This document shows, in pieces, positions 33,329 to 41,440 of a stretch of DNA of 64,000 nt (the first letter of the stretch is position 1; every line of letters begins with the position of its first letter). The position numbers and the translations under genes are program-made. Origin of the DNA: Acidocella facilis ATCC 35904 (GTDB taxonomy: Bacteria; Pseudomonadota; Alphaproteobacteria; Acetobacterales; Acetobacteraceae); NCBI RefSeq assembly GCF_000687875.1, contig NZ_JHYG01000006.1, positions 186,001 to 250,000 of the forward strand, written 5' to 3'. The notes under the pieces were generated by a model. The model was not told where the DNA came from. It saw nothing but the letters and a program-made list of their open reading frames with translations, and ran no database searches.

Positions 33329-34219
33329 ATGAGCCTGATCCCGCCCACCGGCCATGCCCCGCCCTCGCGCCAGGCGATCACCCAGCAGGTCGAGAAAATG
33401 ACCGGCATGCTGTGGTACCAGGTGCTGTCCTCGATGAACGAGACCGGCATGGATGCATCCAGCCTCGGCCCCGGCGGTTCTGAATTTCAGAGCATGTTCC
33501 TGTGGAATATCGCGCAGAATGATTTCGGCGGGCTGGACGGGCAGATGGTGCAGGCGGCGTTGCGCCAATATGGCGAGGCCAGCGCGCTGCCGCAGAGCGC
33601 CACCCCGGCCCTCTCGCAGCTGCCCCCCGGCGCGCTGGAGTCGCTGCTGAGCGCGGCGCCGGGGGCAAGCATGGCGCCGGTCAGCGAAAGCCCGCTGGCG
33701 GCCCCGCAGGCGGAGGCCGAGTCTGGCGCGGCCTCCGATCTCATCGGCCAGGCCAAGAGCTTCGCCAAGCAGATCTGGCCGGCGGTGGAGCAGGCGGCGC
33801 AGACTCTGGGGGTGCCGCCGGTCGGCATTCTCGCGCAGGCGGCGCTGGAAACCGGCTGGGGCGCGGCTGCCCCCGGCCATAATCTCTTCGGCATGAAAGC
33901 CGCCCCGGGCGATGCCGCCACCACCCGCGCCACCAGCGAGATGGTGGATGGCGTGCTGACCCAAACCAGCGCCGCCTTCAAGGATTACGCCACTCCCAGC
34001 GCCAGCGTGCAGGATTATGTCCGCCGCGTGCAGGATGTGTTTCCCGGCGCGGCCGGGCAGGACAGTGTGGATGGCTTCGCCACCGCCCTGCAGCAGGGCG
34101 GCTACGCGACCGACAGCCATTACGCGGCGAAAATCGTCAGCATTTCCCAATCCCCGATGATGGCGCAGGTGCTTGATGCGCTGGGCGTCACCGCAACGCA
34201 GAAGGTAGCCTCCCCATGA
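33329..34219 (+). CDS. flgJ: Rod assembly protein and muramidase FlgJ, dual-domain
   Basis: 296 residues. The N-terminal rod-binding domain (QQVEKMTGMLWYQVLSSMNE, SMFLWNIAQNDFGGLDGQM) is joined by an Ala/Pro/Glu linker to a GH73 glucosaminidase domain: VPPVGILAQAALETGWGAAA with the catalytic Glu, HNLFGMKAAPGD and YATDSHYAAKIVSI. It cuts peptidoglycan for the rod and scaffolds it. Many alphaproteobacteria have only the rod-binding half, so the two-domain form is noteworthy. It overlaps flgK by four bases. Confidence 0.92.
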   Translation: MSLIPPTGHAPPSRQAITQQVEKMTGMLWYQVLSSMNETGMDASSLGPGGSEFQSMFLWNIAQNDFGGLDGQMVQAALRQYGEASALPQSATPALSQLPPGALESLLSAAPGASMAPVSESPLAAPQAEAESGAASDLIGQAKSFAKQIWPAVEQAAQTLGVPPVGILAQAALETGWGAAAPGHNLFGMKAAPGDAATTRATSEMVDGVLTQTSAAFKDYATPSASVQDYVRRVQDVFPGAAGQDSVDGFATALQQGGYATDSHYAAKIVSISQSPMMAQVLDALGVTATQKVASP

Positions 34220-36159
34220 GCGGCATCAGCAGCGCTTTGTCCACCGCCGCCTCCGGGCTGGCTTTGTTCGAGGCCGGGATCGAGACGGTCTCCAACAACC
34301 TCACCAATGCCAGCACCGCCGGCTATGCGGTGGAGAGTGTCAGCGCCGCCGAGGCCATGGCCGGTGCCGGCCAGGCCGGGGCGGGCGTGCTCGCCCCCAA
34401 CGTGACGCGCGCCAGCAGCGCCTTCGCCGCCCAGCAGCTGCGCACCGCCAATACTGGCGCCGGCGCCTCCAGCCTGCTCTCCACCCAGCTCACCGCGCTC
34501 TCCAACGCGCTCACCGGCAATGGTAATGTGCAGAGCGCGATGAGCACCTTGTTCGGCGATCTCTCCACCTTGGCCTCGGAGCCGACCAGCGATGCCCAGG
34601 CCGCCACCGTGCTCTCGGCCGCGGGCGGTGTCACCAGCGCCTTCCAGAGTGCCGGCGGCTCGATCCAGAGCGTGATGGCGCAGTCGAGCGCGACGCTGAG
34701 CACCGATGTCACCAGCGCCAACGGGCTGCTCACCCAGCTCGCCGCGATCAATAAATCCCTGCAGGGCGCGCCGAATGAGTCCAGCCTGCTCGACCAGCAG
34801 CAGGCGGCGTTGAATTCGCTCTCCAGCCTGGTCGGCGTCACCGTCACCGCGCAGGCGGATGGCGGGGTGGTGGTGAGTGCCGGCGGCACCATGCTGCTCA
34901 CCCAGGCCGGGGCGAAAGCCTTGAGCCTTGGCACCACGGCGAAAGGCGGGCCGACCGTACTGGTCGGCAATGACGGCACCACCCTCACCGCCGGCGAGGA
35001 GGATGGCGCGATCGGCGGCGCGCTTTACAGCTACCAGGCCGGTGCCCAGGCGCAACAGGGGCTGAACGCGCTGGCCAGCGTGTTCGCCAGCGCCATGAAC
35101 ACCGCCCAGGCGCAAGGGCTGACCAGCAGCGGCGCCCAGGGCGGGGCGCTGTTCAGCGTGCCCGCCGCCACCGCCACCGCATCGCAAAGCAATAGCGGCG
35201 CCGCCACGGTGAGCGTCAGCGCGCTGAATGCCGCCGCCTTGCCCACCAATGGCGGCCCCTTCACCCTCACCTATAGCAGCAGCGGCTGGAGCGCTGTGAA
35301 CCAGGCCACCGGCCAGAGCCTCAGCGTCACCGGCACCCCGCCCAGCGTGGCGGGCATGACGCTGGCCGTCACCGGCACCCCCGCCACCGGCGATAGCTGG
35401 ACGCTGAACCCCGCCCCGGATGCCGCCAGCGCCATCGCGGTAACCGCCACCACCCCGCAGGACATCGCCGCCGCCGACCCATACGTGGCCAGTGCGGGCA
35501 CGCTGCAAGCCAGCGGCGCCATCGTCGACAACAATGCCGGCAGCATCACCCCGGGCACCGATACGGTGGTGACCACGCCCAACAGCAACGCCGCCCTCGT
35601 GCCGGCGGCGGATTACGGGCAGAGCCTCATCGTCACCTTCACCTCGTCCACCGCCTACAGCATCGCCACCGCCAGCGCGCCGAATACCGTGATCGCCTCG
35701 GGCAGCTTCTCCAGCGCGGCGGGCGGCAGCATTGCGGTGGCCTACCCGTCCAGCAGCGCCGCCGCGGGCAGCTACTGGCAATTGCCGATCACCGGCACCC
35801 CGGCCGCCGGCGACACGCTGAGCCTGACCCCGGGCGGCGCCCAGAGCGGCTCCAACGCCACCCGCATGGCCGCCCTCTTCACCGCCGCCGGCACCACCTC
35901 TTCCGGCACGCTGGAGCAGAGCGTGGTCGATCTCAGCGCCAATCTCGGCGTCGGCGCCCAGGCGGCACAGACCAGCGCCACTGACAATGCCGATCTCGTC
36001 ACCAGCGCCACCGCCAATCTGCAGACGCAGAGCGGGGTGAATTCCGACCAGCAGGCGGTGCTGCTGAGCAATTACGAGCAGGCCTACCAGGCCTCGGCGC
36101 AGGTGATCAGCGTCGCCCGCAGCATGTTCTCCTCGCTGATGACGGCGGTGGGGGCATGA
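34216..36159 (+). CDS. flgK: Hook-filament junction protein FlgK
   Basis: 647 residues. N-terminal ISSALSTAASGLALFEAGIE and TVSNNLTNASTAGYAVESVS are typical, as are EQSVVDLSANLGVGAQ and the C-terminal ending SNYEQAYQASAQVISVARSM, FSSLMTAVG. The central insert (about residues 310-540) is a long Ser/Thr/Ala/Gly beta-rich stretch that makes the protein longer than enteric FlgK (about 550). Overlaps flgJ and fliL by four bases each. Confidence 0.93.
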   Translation: MSGISSALSTAASGLALFEAGIETVSNNLTNASTAGYAVESVSAAEAMAGAGQAGAGVLAPNVTRASSAFAAQQLRTANTGAGASSLLSTQLTALSNALTGNGNVQSAMSTLFGDLSTLASEPTSDAQAATVLSAAGGVTSAFQSAGGSIQSVMAQSSATLSTDVTSANGLLTQLAAINKSLQGAPNESSLLDQQQAALNSLSSLVGVTVTAQADGGVVVSAGGTMLLTQAGAKALSLGTTAKGGPTVLVGNDGTTLTAGEEDGAIGGALYSYQAGAQAQQGLNALASVFASAMNTAQAQGLTSSGAQGGALFSVPAATATASQSNSGAATVSVSALNAAALPTNGGPFTLTYSSSGWSAVNQATGQSLSVTGTPPSVAGMTLAVTGTPATGDSWTLNPAPDAASAIAVTATTPQDIAAADPYVASAGTLQASGAIVDNNAGSITPGTDTVVTTPNSNAALVPAADYGQSLIVTFTSSTAYSIATASAPNTVIASGSFSSAAGGSIAVAYPSSSAAAGSYWQLPITGTPAAGDTLSLTPGGAQSGSNATRMAALFTAAGTTSSGTLEQSVVDLSANLGVGAQAAQTSATDNADLVTSATANLQTQSGVNSDQQAVLLSNYEQAYQASAQVISVARSMFSSLMTAVGA

Positions 36160-36617
36160 AAAAGGCGGTCTTCATCGCGCTCGGCGCGGTCGTGCTGCTG
36201 GCGCTGGGCGGGGGTGGCGCCTATGCCTACCTGACCCTGACCGCCAAGCCCGGCAAGCACGCCGCGAGTCCGCCCAAACCCTCCCCGATTTTCTTCGCGC
36301 AGCTGGCGGATCTCGTCGTCAGCATCCCCGACCAGGCGGGCGACCCGCCGGCGGATTTCGTCGATGTGACGCTGCAATTCCAGACCGGCAAGGAAGACCA
36401 GCTGGCGAATTTCTCCACCATCGAGCCGATCATCCGTTCCCAGCTCATCGGCATCCTGATGCGCCAATCGGCGAAGACGCTGAGCGACCCGGCGGTGCGC
36501 CAGCAGATCGAGCAGCAGAGCCTGGATGTGGTGAATGCCGCGCTGCAGAGCCGCCATTACGCGCAAACCGCCCCCTTCACCGCCGCCTTCATCACCAATC
36601 TCGTGGTGCAGGATTAG
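36156..36617 (+). CDS. fliL: Basal body-associated protein FliL
   Basis: 153 residues. One N-terminal membrane helix (FIALGAVVLLALGGGGAYAY) is followed by a periplasmic domain with FFAQLADLVVSIPD, FVDVTLQFQTGKEDQLANFS and IEPIIRSQLIGILMRQSAKT. FliL surrounds and supports the stator. It overlaps flgK by four bases and is followed 6 bp later by fliO. Confidence 0.9.
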   Translation: MKKAVFIALGAVVLLALGGGGAYAYLTLTAKPGKHAASPPKPSPIFFAQLADLVVSIPDQAGDPPADFVDVTLQFQTGKEDQLANFSTIEPIIRSQLIGILMRQSAKTLSDPAVRQQIEQQSLDVVNAALQSRHYAQTAPFTAAFITNLVVQD

Positions 36618-36623
36618 TTTTTG

Positions 36624-36914
36624 ATGCCGCCTGCCTCGCTCTGGGCCTCCTCGCTCACCTCGCTGCTGGTGATCTTCGCTCTGCTGGGCCTGGCCTGGTG
36701 GGTGGCGCGGGCGTTGCAGCGCGGGCGCTTCGGCCAGCGTGCAAGTGCCGCGCAGAAGATCAATCTCAGCCATGTGCGGTCGCTGGGCGGGCGCAATATG
36801 CTGGCGGTGGCGGAGATCGAGGGGCAGCGTTTTCTCATCGGCATCGGCCGGGACGGGGTGACGCGCATCGGCCGGCTGGATCGGCCAGATGATCGAGACG
36901 ATGATGAGGCTTAA
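36624..36914 (+). CDS. fliO: Export apparatus assembly protein FliO
   Basis: 96 residues from the ATG at 36624. One membrane helix (LTSLLVIFALLGLAWWVARA) and a small cytosolic domain with INLSHVRSLGGRNMLAVAEI and EGQRFLIGIGRDGVTRIG, the FliO pattern. FliO helps assemble the FliP ring. It overlaps the fliP start region by about 14-26 bp, consistent with coupled translation. Confidence 0.85.
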   Translation: MPPASLWASSLTSLLVIFALLGLAWWVARALQRGRFGQRASAAQKINLSHVRSLGGRNMLAVAEIEGQRFLIGIGRDGVTRIGRLDRPDDRDDDEA

Positions 36915-37677
36915 GCCGCTCCTCGCCGGACTCATGCTGCTGGCCATCGGCGGCGTCGCCCTCGCCCATGCTGCCACGTCGGCCGCGACCCCGGCCTCCG
37001 GCCTGGCCTTGGTGCAGTCGGTCAATGGCAAGCAGGGTGCCACCTACTCGCTCGACATTCAGGCGCTGCTGGTCATCACAGCGCTCGCCTTCCTGCCCGG
37101 CATCATTCTGCTGATGACGGCCTTCACCCGCATCATCATCGTGCTCTCCATCCTGCGCCAGGCGCTGGGGCTGCAGACCACGCCGCCGAACATGGTGCTG
37201 ATCGCGCTCTCTCTGGCGCTCACCGTGTTCGTGATGCGCGGGGTGATCCAGCAGGAACAAACGGACGCCCTGCAGCCCTATCTGGACGGCAAACTCACCT
37301 TCGAGCAGGCGGTGCAGGCGGCGCAGCCGCCCTTGCAGGCCTTCATGCTCGGCCAGACCCGCGCCGAGCCGCTGCATCTCTTCGTCGATCTCTCCGGCAA
37401 CCATTATGCCAGCCCGCAATCCGTGCCCTTCACCGTGCTGGTCCCGGCCTTCGCCACCTCGGAGCTGGAGACGGCGTTTCAGATCGGCTTTCTGATCTAT
37501 ATCCCCTTCGTGCTGATCGACCTCGCCGTCGCCTCGGTGCTGATGTCGCTCGGCATGATCATGGTCTCGCCGACGCTGATCTCGCTGCCGCTGAAGCTGC
37601 TGATGTTCGTCTCCATCCATGGCTGGGTGCTGATCCTCGGCACGCTGGCCAACAGTTTCGCGGTGCCGGGCCATTGA
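36901..37677 (+). CDS. fliP: Export gate protein FliP
   Basis: 258 residues from the ATG at 36901; in-frame ATGs at 36889 and 36904 are alternatives. A signal sequence (MMRLKPLLAGLMLLAIGGVA) is followed by FliP motifs TAFTRIIIVLSILRQALGLQ, TTPPNMVLIALSLALTVFVM, VPAFATSELETAFQIGFLIY and SVLMSLGMIMVSPTLISLPL. FliP5 is the core of the export pore. Its stop shares one base with the fliQ start. Confidence 0.95.
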   Translation: MMRLKPLLAGLMLLAIGGVALAHAATSAATPASGLALVQSVNGKQGATYSLDIQALLVITALAFLPGIILLMTAFTRIIIVLSILRQALGLQTTPPNMVLIALSLALTVFVMRGVIQQEQTDALQPYLDGKLTFEQAVQAAQPPLQAFMLGQTRAEPLHLFVDLSGNHYASPQSVPFTVLVPAFATSELETAFQIGFLIYIPFVLIDLAVASVLMSLGMIMVSPTLISLPLKLLMFVSIHGWVLILGTLANSFAVPGH

Positions 37678-37955
37678 TGGCGCCGCTTTATCTGCGTCTG
37701 TTGCACCAGGCGCTGGCCACCGAGCTGATGGTGCTGCTGCCGGTGATCGGCATCATCCTGGCGATGGGCTTTGTCATCGGCTACCTCCAGGCCGCGACCC
37801 AGCTTGAGGATGCCACCCTCTCGCTGATGCCCAAGCTGCTGGCGATGATTGGGCTCAGCCTCACCGGCGCCTTCGGCATATTGCCGCTGCTGGAGCGCTT
37901 CGCCACCGGCTGGATCGCGCATGCGCCGCAGCTGGTGCGGCTGAGCTGGGGCTGA
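37677..37955 (+). CDS. fliQ: Export gate protein FliQ, canonical position
   Basis: 92 residues. Two membrane helices (MVLLPVIGIILAMGFVIGYL, LLAMIGLSLTGAFGILPLL) flank QAATQLEDATLSLMPK, the FliQ loop. It lies between fliP (1-bp overlap) and fliR (1-bp gap), the usual order. A second FliQ-like protein is encoded beside flhA at 21152-21415. Confidence 0.92.
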   Translation: MAPLYLRLLHQALATELMVLLPVIGIILAMGFVIGYLQAATQLEDATLSLMPKLLAMIGLSLTGAFGILPLLERFATGWIAHAPQLVRLSWG

Positions 37956-37956
37956 G

Positions 37957-38721
37957 ATGGCGCTGAGCCAGGCGCTGGTGATGCAGTGGCTGGGCCAGTT
38001 CCTCTGGCCCTTCCTGCGCCTGACCGGGCTGATGCTTACCGCCCCGCTGCTCAGCTCGGCGATGATGCCGGCGATGGTGAAGGCGATCATCGCCGCCGCC
38101 TTTGCCCTGGCCATGGCCGGCTGGCTGCCGCATCTGCCGCCCTACCCGGCGGACCCGTTCACCGCGATCGGCCTCGGCCTCACCCAGATTGCCTTCGGCG
38201 CCGCCATCGGCATGGTGATGCAGCTGATCGTCCAGGCCATCGCCAGTGTCGGCGAGATCGCCGGGCTGTCGATGAGCCTCAGCTTCGCGGAATTGCAGAT
38301 GCTGGGCGCCAGCGGCGACACGCCGGTGCTCTATGACATCATGAGCTGGGCCGGGCTGGTCGGCTTCATGGCGGCGGGCGGGGTGGAATGGCTGTTCAGC
38401 GCGCTGTTTCATTCCTTCGATCACGGGGTCGGCCTGCCCAATCTCGGCGTCTGGGGCGGTTATGCGCAGCTGGGCAACATGCTGATCGGTAGCGCGGTGG
38501 CGCTCTCGCTGCCGGTGATCGCCGTGGCACTCTGCATCAATCTCACCATTGGCCTCACCACCGTCTTCGCGCCGCAGCTCAACCTGCTCTCCATCGGCTT
38601 TCCGCTGCTGATCCTGGGCGGGCTCTGGGTGATGACGGAATCGGTGTTTTATATCGGCCACGCGCTGCGCTTCATGCTGCAGGCCGGGATGCAGACGCTG
38701 GGCGGGCTGATCCATGGCTGA
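37957..38721 (+). CDS. fliR: Export gate protein FliR
   Basis: 254 residues, six hydrophobic segments. Typical FliR features include FLRLTGLMLTAPLLSSAMMP at the start, IAFGAAIGMVMQLIVQAIAS and EIAGLSMSLSF in the middle, and APQLNLLSIGFPLLILGGLW near the end. FliR packs with FliP and FliQ in the export gate. It overlaps flhB by 8 bp. Confidence 0.95.
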   Translation: MALSQALVMQWLGQFLWPFLRLTGLMLTAPLLSSAMMPAMVKAIIAAAFALAMAGWLPHLPPYPADPFTAIGLGLTQIAFGAAIGMVMQLIVQAIASVGEIAGLSMSLSFAELQMLGASGDTPVLYDIMSWAGLVGFMAAGGVEWLFSALFHSFDHGVGLPNLGVWGGYAQLGNMLIGSAVALSLPVIAVALCINLTIGLTTVFAPQLNLLSIGFPLLILGGLWVMTESVFYIGHALRFMLQAGMQTLGGLIHG

Positions 38722-39841
38722 GGGCGGCTCGGAAGACAAGAAACACGCCCCAACCGCGCGCCGCCTCGCCCAGGCGCAGGAGAAGGGCAATGTCCGCCGC
38801 TCGCAGGATTTTCCGCGCGCCGCCATCATCATCGCCATCATCATCGCCGGGCTCACCGCCGCGGGCGGCTTGGGCGGGCGGCTGGCGGCGGACATGGCGG
38901 GCTGCCTGGCCCAGGCCGGCACCGCCTCGCTGGGGGCTGCCAGCGGCTGGGAAGCGGCGATGCTGCACGATATCGCGCCGCTGCTGCTGTTGCTGGCTTT
39001 GCTGGCGGTGGCGGCCAGCTTCGCCTCCGGCGGCTTCGTCTTCACCCTCAACCCGCTCATGCCGGATTTCGCGGCGTTGATGCCCGATCGCGGACTCTCG
39101 CAGATCTTCTCCACCACCGGCCTGATCGAGAACGCCAAGAATCTGCTGAAAGTCGCGGTGATCGGCGGGGCAGGGGGGCTGATGATCCTGCTGCATCACG
39201 ACGAGTTCGCGGCCCTCGCCGGGCCGCTGCGGCCGGACCCTGAGACCGTGCTGCTGCTGGTGCTGCAGGTGCTGGGCGCCTCGGGCCTGGCGGTGCTGGC
39301 GCTGGGGGCGGGGGATCTGGCCTTACAGATCTGGCTGCACCGGCGTAGCCTGCGCATGTCCGACAGCGAGATGCGCGAGGAGATGAAGGATGTCGCCGGC
39401 AATCCGCATGTGAAATCCCAGCAGCGCCGGCTCGCCCGCAAGATGGCCCGCGCCCGGCAGATGCAGCGCATCCCCGAGGCCAGCGTCATCGTCACCAACC
39501 CGACCCATTATGCCTGCGCCATACGCTACCAGAAGGGCGCGGACCGGGCGCCCTTGCTGCTGGCGAAAGGCGCGGGGCTGCAGGCGGAGGAGATCATCTC
39601 CCGGGCCCGCGCCTTCGGCATCCCGCTGGTGCAGGCCCCGCCGCTGGCGCGCGCGGTCTATCGCTATGTGGAGCCGGACGAGCATGTGCCGGTGGCCCTC
39701 TACCGCGCCTGCGCCGAGGTGCTGGCCTATGTCTGGCGCCTGCAGGCCTGGCGGGCGCGCGGCGGTGAGCGCCCGCAACCGCCAAAACCCGGCAGCGGCG
39801 AGATCACCGTGCCGGGCCGGCGGCGCGTGACCGAGGATTAA
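38714..39841 (+). CDS. flhB: Export switch protein FlhB
   Basis: 375 residues. The N terminus has KKHAPTARRLAQAQEKGNVR, then four membrane segments. The cytosolic domain contains SEMREEMKDVAGNPHVKSQQ and the autocleavage site NPTH (residues 262-265) in TNPTHYACAIRYQKGA. Cleavage between Asn and Pro, prompted by FliK, changes export from rod/hook to filament proteins. Last gene of the rightward arm. Confidence 0.96.
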   Translation: MAEGGSEDKKHAPTARRLAQAQEKGNVRRSQDFPRAAIIIAIIIAGLTAAGGLGGRLAADMAGCLAQAGTASLGAASGWEAAMLHDIAPLLLLLALLAVAASFASGGFVFTLNPLMPDFAALMPDRGLSQIFSTTGLIENAKNLLKVAVIGGAGGLMILLHHDEFAALAGPLRPDPETVLLLVLQVLGASGLAVLALGAGDLALQIWLHRRSLRMSDSEMREEMKDVAGNPHVKSQQRRLARKMARARQMQRIPEASVIVTNPTHYACAIRYQKGADRAPLLLAKGAGLQAEEIISRARAFGIPLVQAPPLARAVYRYVEPDEHVPVALYRACAEVLAYVWRLQAWRARGGERPQPPKPGSGEITVPGRRRVTED

Positions 39842-39911
39842 GCCGCTTTGGCAAGGCAGCAGGGTGCGGTCGAATCCCCAAAAAGCAGCTTTTGGCGGGT
39901 CTCTTAACCCC

Positions 39912-40169
39912 TCAGCGCAACGCCACGAAACGCGACAAGGCGGTGCGGGTGACGCGGTAATGTTTCGCCAGCTCGCTCACCCGGCCTGGCGGAATGCGGT
40001 TTTCACGCACCCATTGGCAGACCGACGGATGGGCGATGCCCACCGTATCCGCCACATCCTTCACCCCGCCGAACGCTTCGATCACGTCCCGAACGGTGGG
40101 GGCCTGTTCGACAATATCCCGGCGCTCCTTTTGAGTCGGCCGCCGCTCATAGCTGGGTCTGCGTGCCAT
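39912..40169 (-). CDS. Small Cro/YdaS-like helix-turn-helix protein
   Basis: 85 residues from the ATG at 40169, with AAGGACAAGGAAAG before it. A basic N terminus (MARRPSYERRPTQKERRDIV) leads into a Cro/YdaS-type helix-turn-helix: VIEAFGGVKDVADTVGIAHP, SVCQWVRENRIPPGRVSELA. It lies 70 bp past flhB in the opposite direction. A TAAA-N15-TTCGATAA promoter (40252-40278) points at it, which would place it in the sigma-28 regulon. It is the only DNA-binding protein other than FliA linked to the island. Target unknown; it could also be a prophage-like orphan regulator. Confidence 0.75.
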   Translation of the reverse strand: MARRPSYERRPTQKERRDIVEQAPTVRDVIEAFGGVKDVADTVGIAHPSVCQWVRENRIPPGRVSELAKHYRVTRTALSRFVALR

Positions 40170-40251
40170 CTTTCCTTGTCCTTCTCGGTCCGGCTCATAG
40201 TCTGGCAGCTTTTGCCAGCAGCCATTATGTTTTGATAACGATATGGGTTCT

Positions 40252-40278
40252 TTATCGAAACTGCAAATCCGTGCTTTA
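40252..40278 (-). promoter_or_regulatory. Sigma-28-type promoter upstream of the small HTH gene
   Basis: On the minus strand, TAAA (40278-40275), exactly 15 nt, then TTCGATAA (40259-40252), matching 10 of 12 consensus bases with perfect spacing. The start site would be near 40245, about 75 nt before the ATG at 40169. This also argues against the longer open frame that begins at 40307. Confidence 0.6.
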
Positions 40279-40387
40279 CGGGTATGCAAAAAAATATAGA
40301 CATGCAAGTCTAAGTTTTTAGTTAATTTTTTAAAGTGAGACCGCCTACATCAACCCTACCGGGAATTTCCTAAGGAATGGCAATGAT

Positions 40388-40421
40388 TTATCCACAGCGT
40401 CCGGGATAACATTGTGGATAA
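40388..40421. other. Two perfect DnaA boxes in inverted orientation
   Basis: TTATCCACA at 40388-40396 and its reverse complement TGTGGATAA at 40413-40421, 16 nt apart, beside an AT-rich block. A similar pair lies at 4530-4562, so such pairs border both ends of the flagellar island. They may bind DnaA as regulatory or titration sites; a full origin would need more boxes. Confidence 0.5.
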
Positions 40422-40547
40422 GGCTGTGGAGGGGCGGTGAAGACCCGGGACAAATAAGGCCCGGAACGGGACCGGGAGCGCCCCGGCCGGCATATTTTAT
40501 CTGTTTGAAAACGATATGTTTTTTGGCCGCGCCAGGGGCGGTGAGGG

Positions 40548-40574
40548 ATTTTTTTCAGGGAGCCTGAAAAAAAT
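40548..40574. terminator. Bidirectional terminator-like hairpin
   Basis: A 12-bp perfect inverted repeat with a 3-nt loop: a T7-CAGG arm (40548-40559) and a CCTG-A7 arm (40563-40574). T-runs in the stem on each strand are typical of bidirectional intrinsic terminators. It lies about 140 bp beyond the stop of the leftward RraA-like gene. Confidence 0.55.
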
Positions 40575-40670
40575 TCGGACATTTTCGCGGCGGGTGGAAA
40601 ACCGCAGGCGGCTTCTTGGCGTTTTCGGGCGATATGGGAGGAGGCCAGATGGCCTACTTGTCATGTAGGG

Positions 40671-40704
40671 CTGCCGGCGCGGCGTCCTGCGCCCTCGCCG
40701 GCAG
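40671..40704 (-). terminator. GC-rich hairpin after the RraA-like gene
   Basis: CTGCCGGCG (40671-40679) and CGCCGGCAG (40696-40704) form a 9-bp stem 14 bp past the stop of the leftward RraA-like gene. No T-run follows, so termination is uncertain; it may be a 3'-end stabiliser. Confidence 0.4.
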
Positions 40705-40717
40705 TGCTGGGCTGGCT

Positions 40718-41428
40718 TTACGTCCCCTGCGCCGCCTTGAACGCCTCATAGCGCGCCTTGTTCTCCTCATTCGGCGGGTAGAGCCCGGGCAGCGCCATCC
40801 CGGCCTCGACCTGAGCATAGATCCAGCTTTCCTGGCGCTCCTGCTCGACGGCGATGGCGACCACCTCCGCCAGCAGCGCCTGCGGGATCACCACCGCGCC
40901 GTCATCATCCACGACGATGACGTCGTTCGGGAACACCGCGACGCCGCCGCAGCCCACCGGCTCCTGCCAGCCGACGAAGGTAAGCCCGGCGACGGAAGGC
41001 GGGGCGGCGATGCCGGCGCACCAGACCGGCAGCTCGCTCGCCAGCACCCCGGCGGCATCGCGCACCACCCCGTCCGTCACCAGCGCGGCGACACCGCGTA
41101 GGCGCATGCGCCGGCAGAGTATGTCACCGAAAATCCCGGCATCGGTGACGCCCATCGCATCGACGACGGCGATGCAGCCCTCCGGCATCGCCTCGATGGC
41201 GGCACGGGTGGAGATCGGCGAGGACCAGGAGGCCGGGGTCGCCAGATCCTCACGCGCCGGCACGAAGCGCAGGGTGAAGGCCGGGCCGACCAGGCGCGTC
41301 TGCCCCGCCTTCAGCGGCTTTGTGCCGCGCAGCCAGACATTGCGCAGCCCTTTCTTCAGCAGCACCGTGGTCAGGGTGGCGGTGGAAATGCCCTCCAGCG
41401 TGGCGATGGTGGTGGCGTCGAGCGGCAT
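40718..41428 (-). CDS. RraA-family protein, possible HMG/CHA-type aldolase
   Basis: 236 residues. RraA/MenG fold motifs are present: STATLTTVLLKKGLRNVWLR, VGPAFTLRFVPA, GDILCRRMRLRGVAALVTDG, VVRDAAGVLASELPVWCAGI and NDVIVVDDDGAVVIP. The G-x-x-x-R-x-x-x-x-x-x-D-like metal-site pattern suggests a divalent-metal aldolase or decarboxylase (4-hydroxy-4-methyl-2-oxoglutarate or oxaloacetate type) rather than an RNase E regulator. It lies 12 bp after an aldehyde dehydrogenase, so a catabolic role for a keto acid is likely. Substrate unknown. Confidence 0.8.
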   Translation of the reverse strand: MPLDATTIATLEGISTATLTTVLLKKGLRNVWLRGTKPLKAGQTRLVGPAFTLRFVPAREDLATPASWSSPISTRAAIEAMPEGCIAVVDAMGVTDAGIFGDILCRRMRLRGVAALVTDGVVRDAAGVLASELPVWCAGIAAPPSVAGLTFVGWQEPVGCGGVAVFPNDVIVVDDDGAVVIPQALLAEVVAIAVEQERQESWIYAQVEAGMALPGLYPPNEENKARYEAFKAAQGT

Positions 41429-41440
41429 CGATACCTCCCC

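Larger units (their letters stand above)
40308..40717. other. Non-coding region with DnaA boxes and hairpins
   Basis: No convincing gene. From left to right it holds an AT-rich stretch (40290-40335) with GTTAATTTTTTAA, then GCCTACAT (40343-40350). Two perfect DnaA 9-mers follow in opposite orientation (40388-40396 and 40413-40421), then an A/T-run hairpin (40548-40574), a CCTAC-N7-GTAGG repeat (40653-40669) and a GC hairpin (40671-40704). A direct repeat resembling GTTTGAAAACGATATG is shared by 40229-40245 and 40502-40518. Confidence 0.5.

Noticed and set aside
39860-39900. tRNA-like GGTCGAATCCCC near the flhB end
   Set aside because: No matching acceptor, D or anticodon arms could be folded around it; a weak CCAAAA/TTTTGG hairpin here is the only structure seen.
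40170-40307. N-terminal extension of the small HTH protein
   Set aside because: The extension has no similarity to the fold, covers the sigma-28-type promoter, and the ATG at 40169 has its own ribosome site.
40318-40335. CtrA-like TTAA pair
   Set aside because: The two TTAA are 4 nt apart, not the 7 nt of the CtrA consensus, and the region is simply AT-rich.
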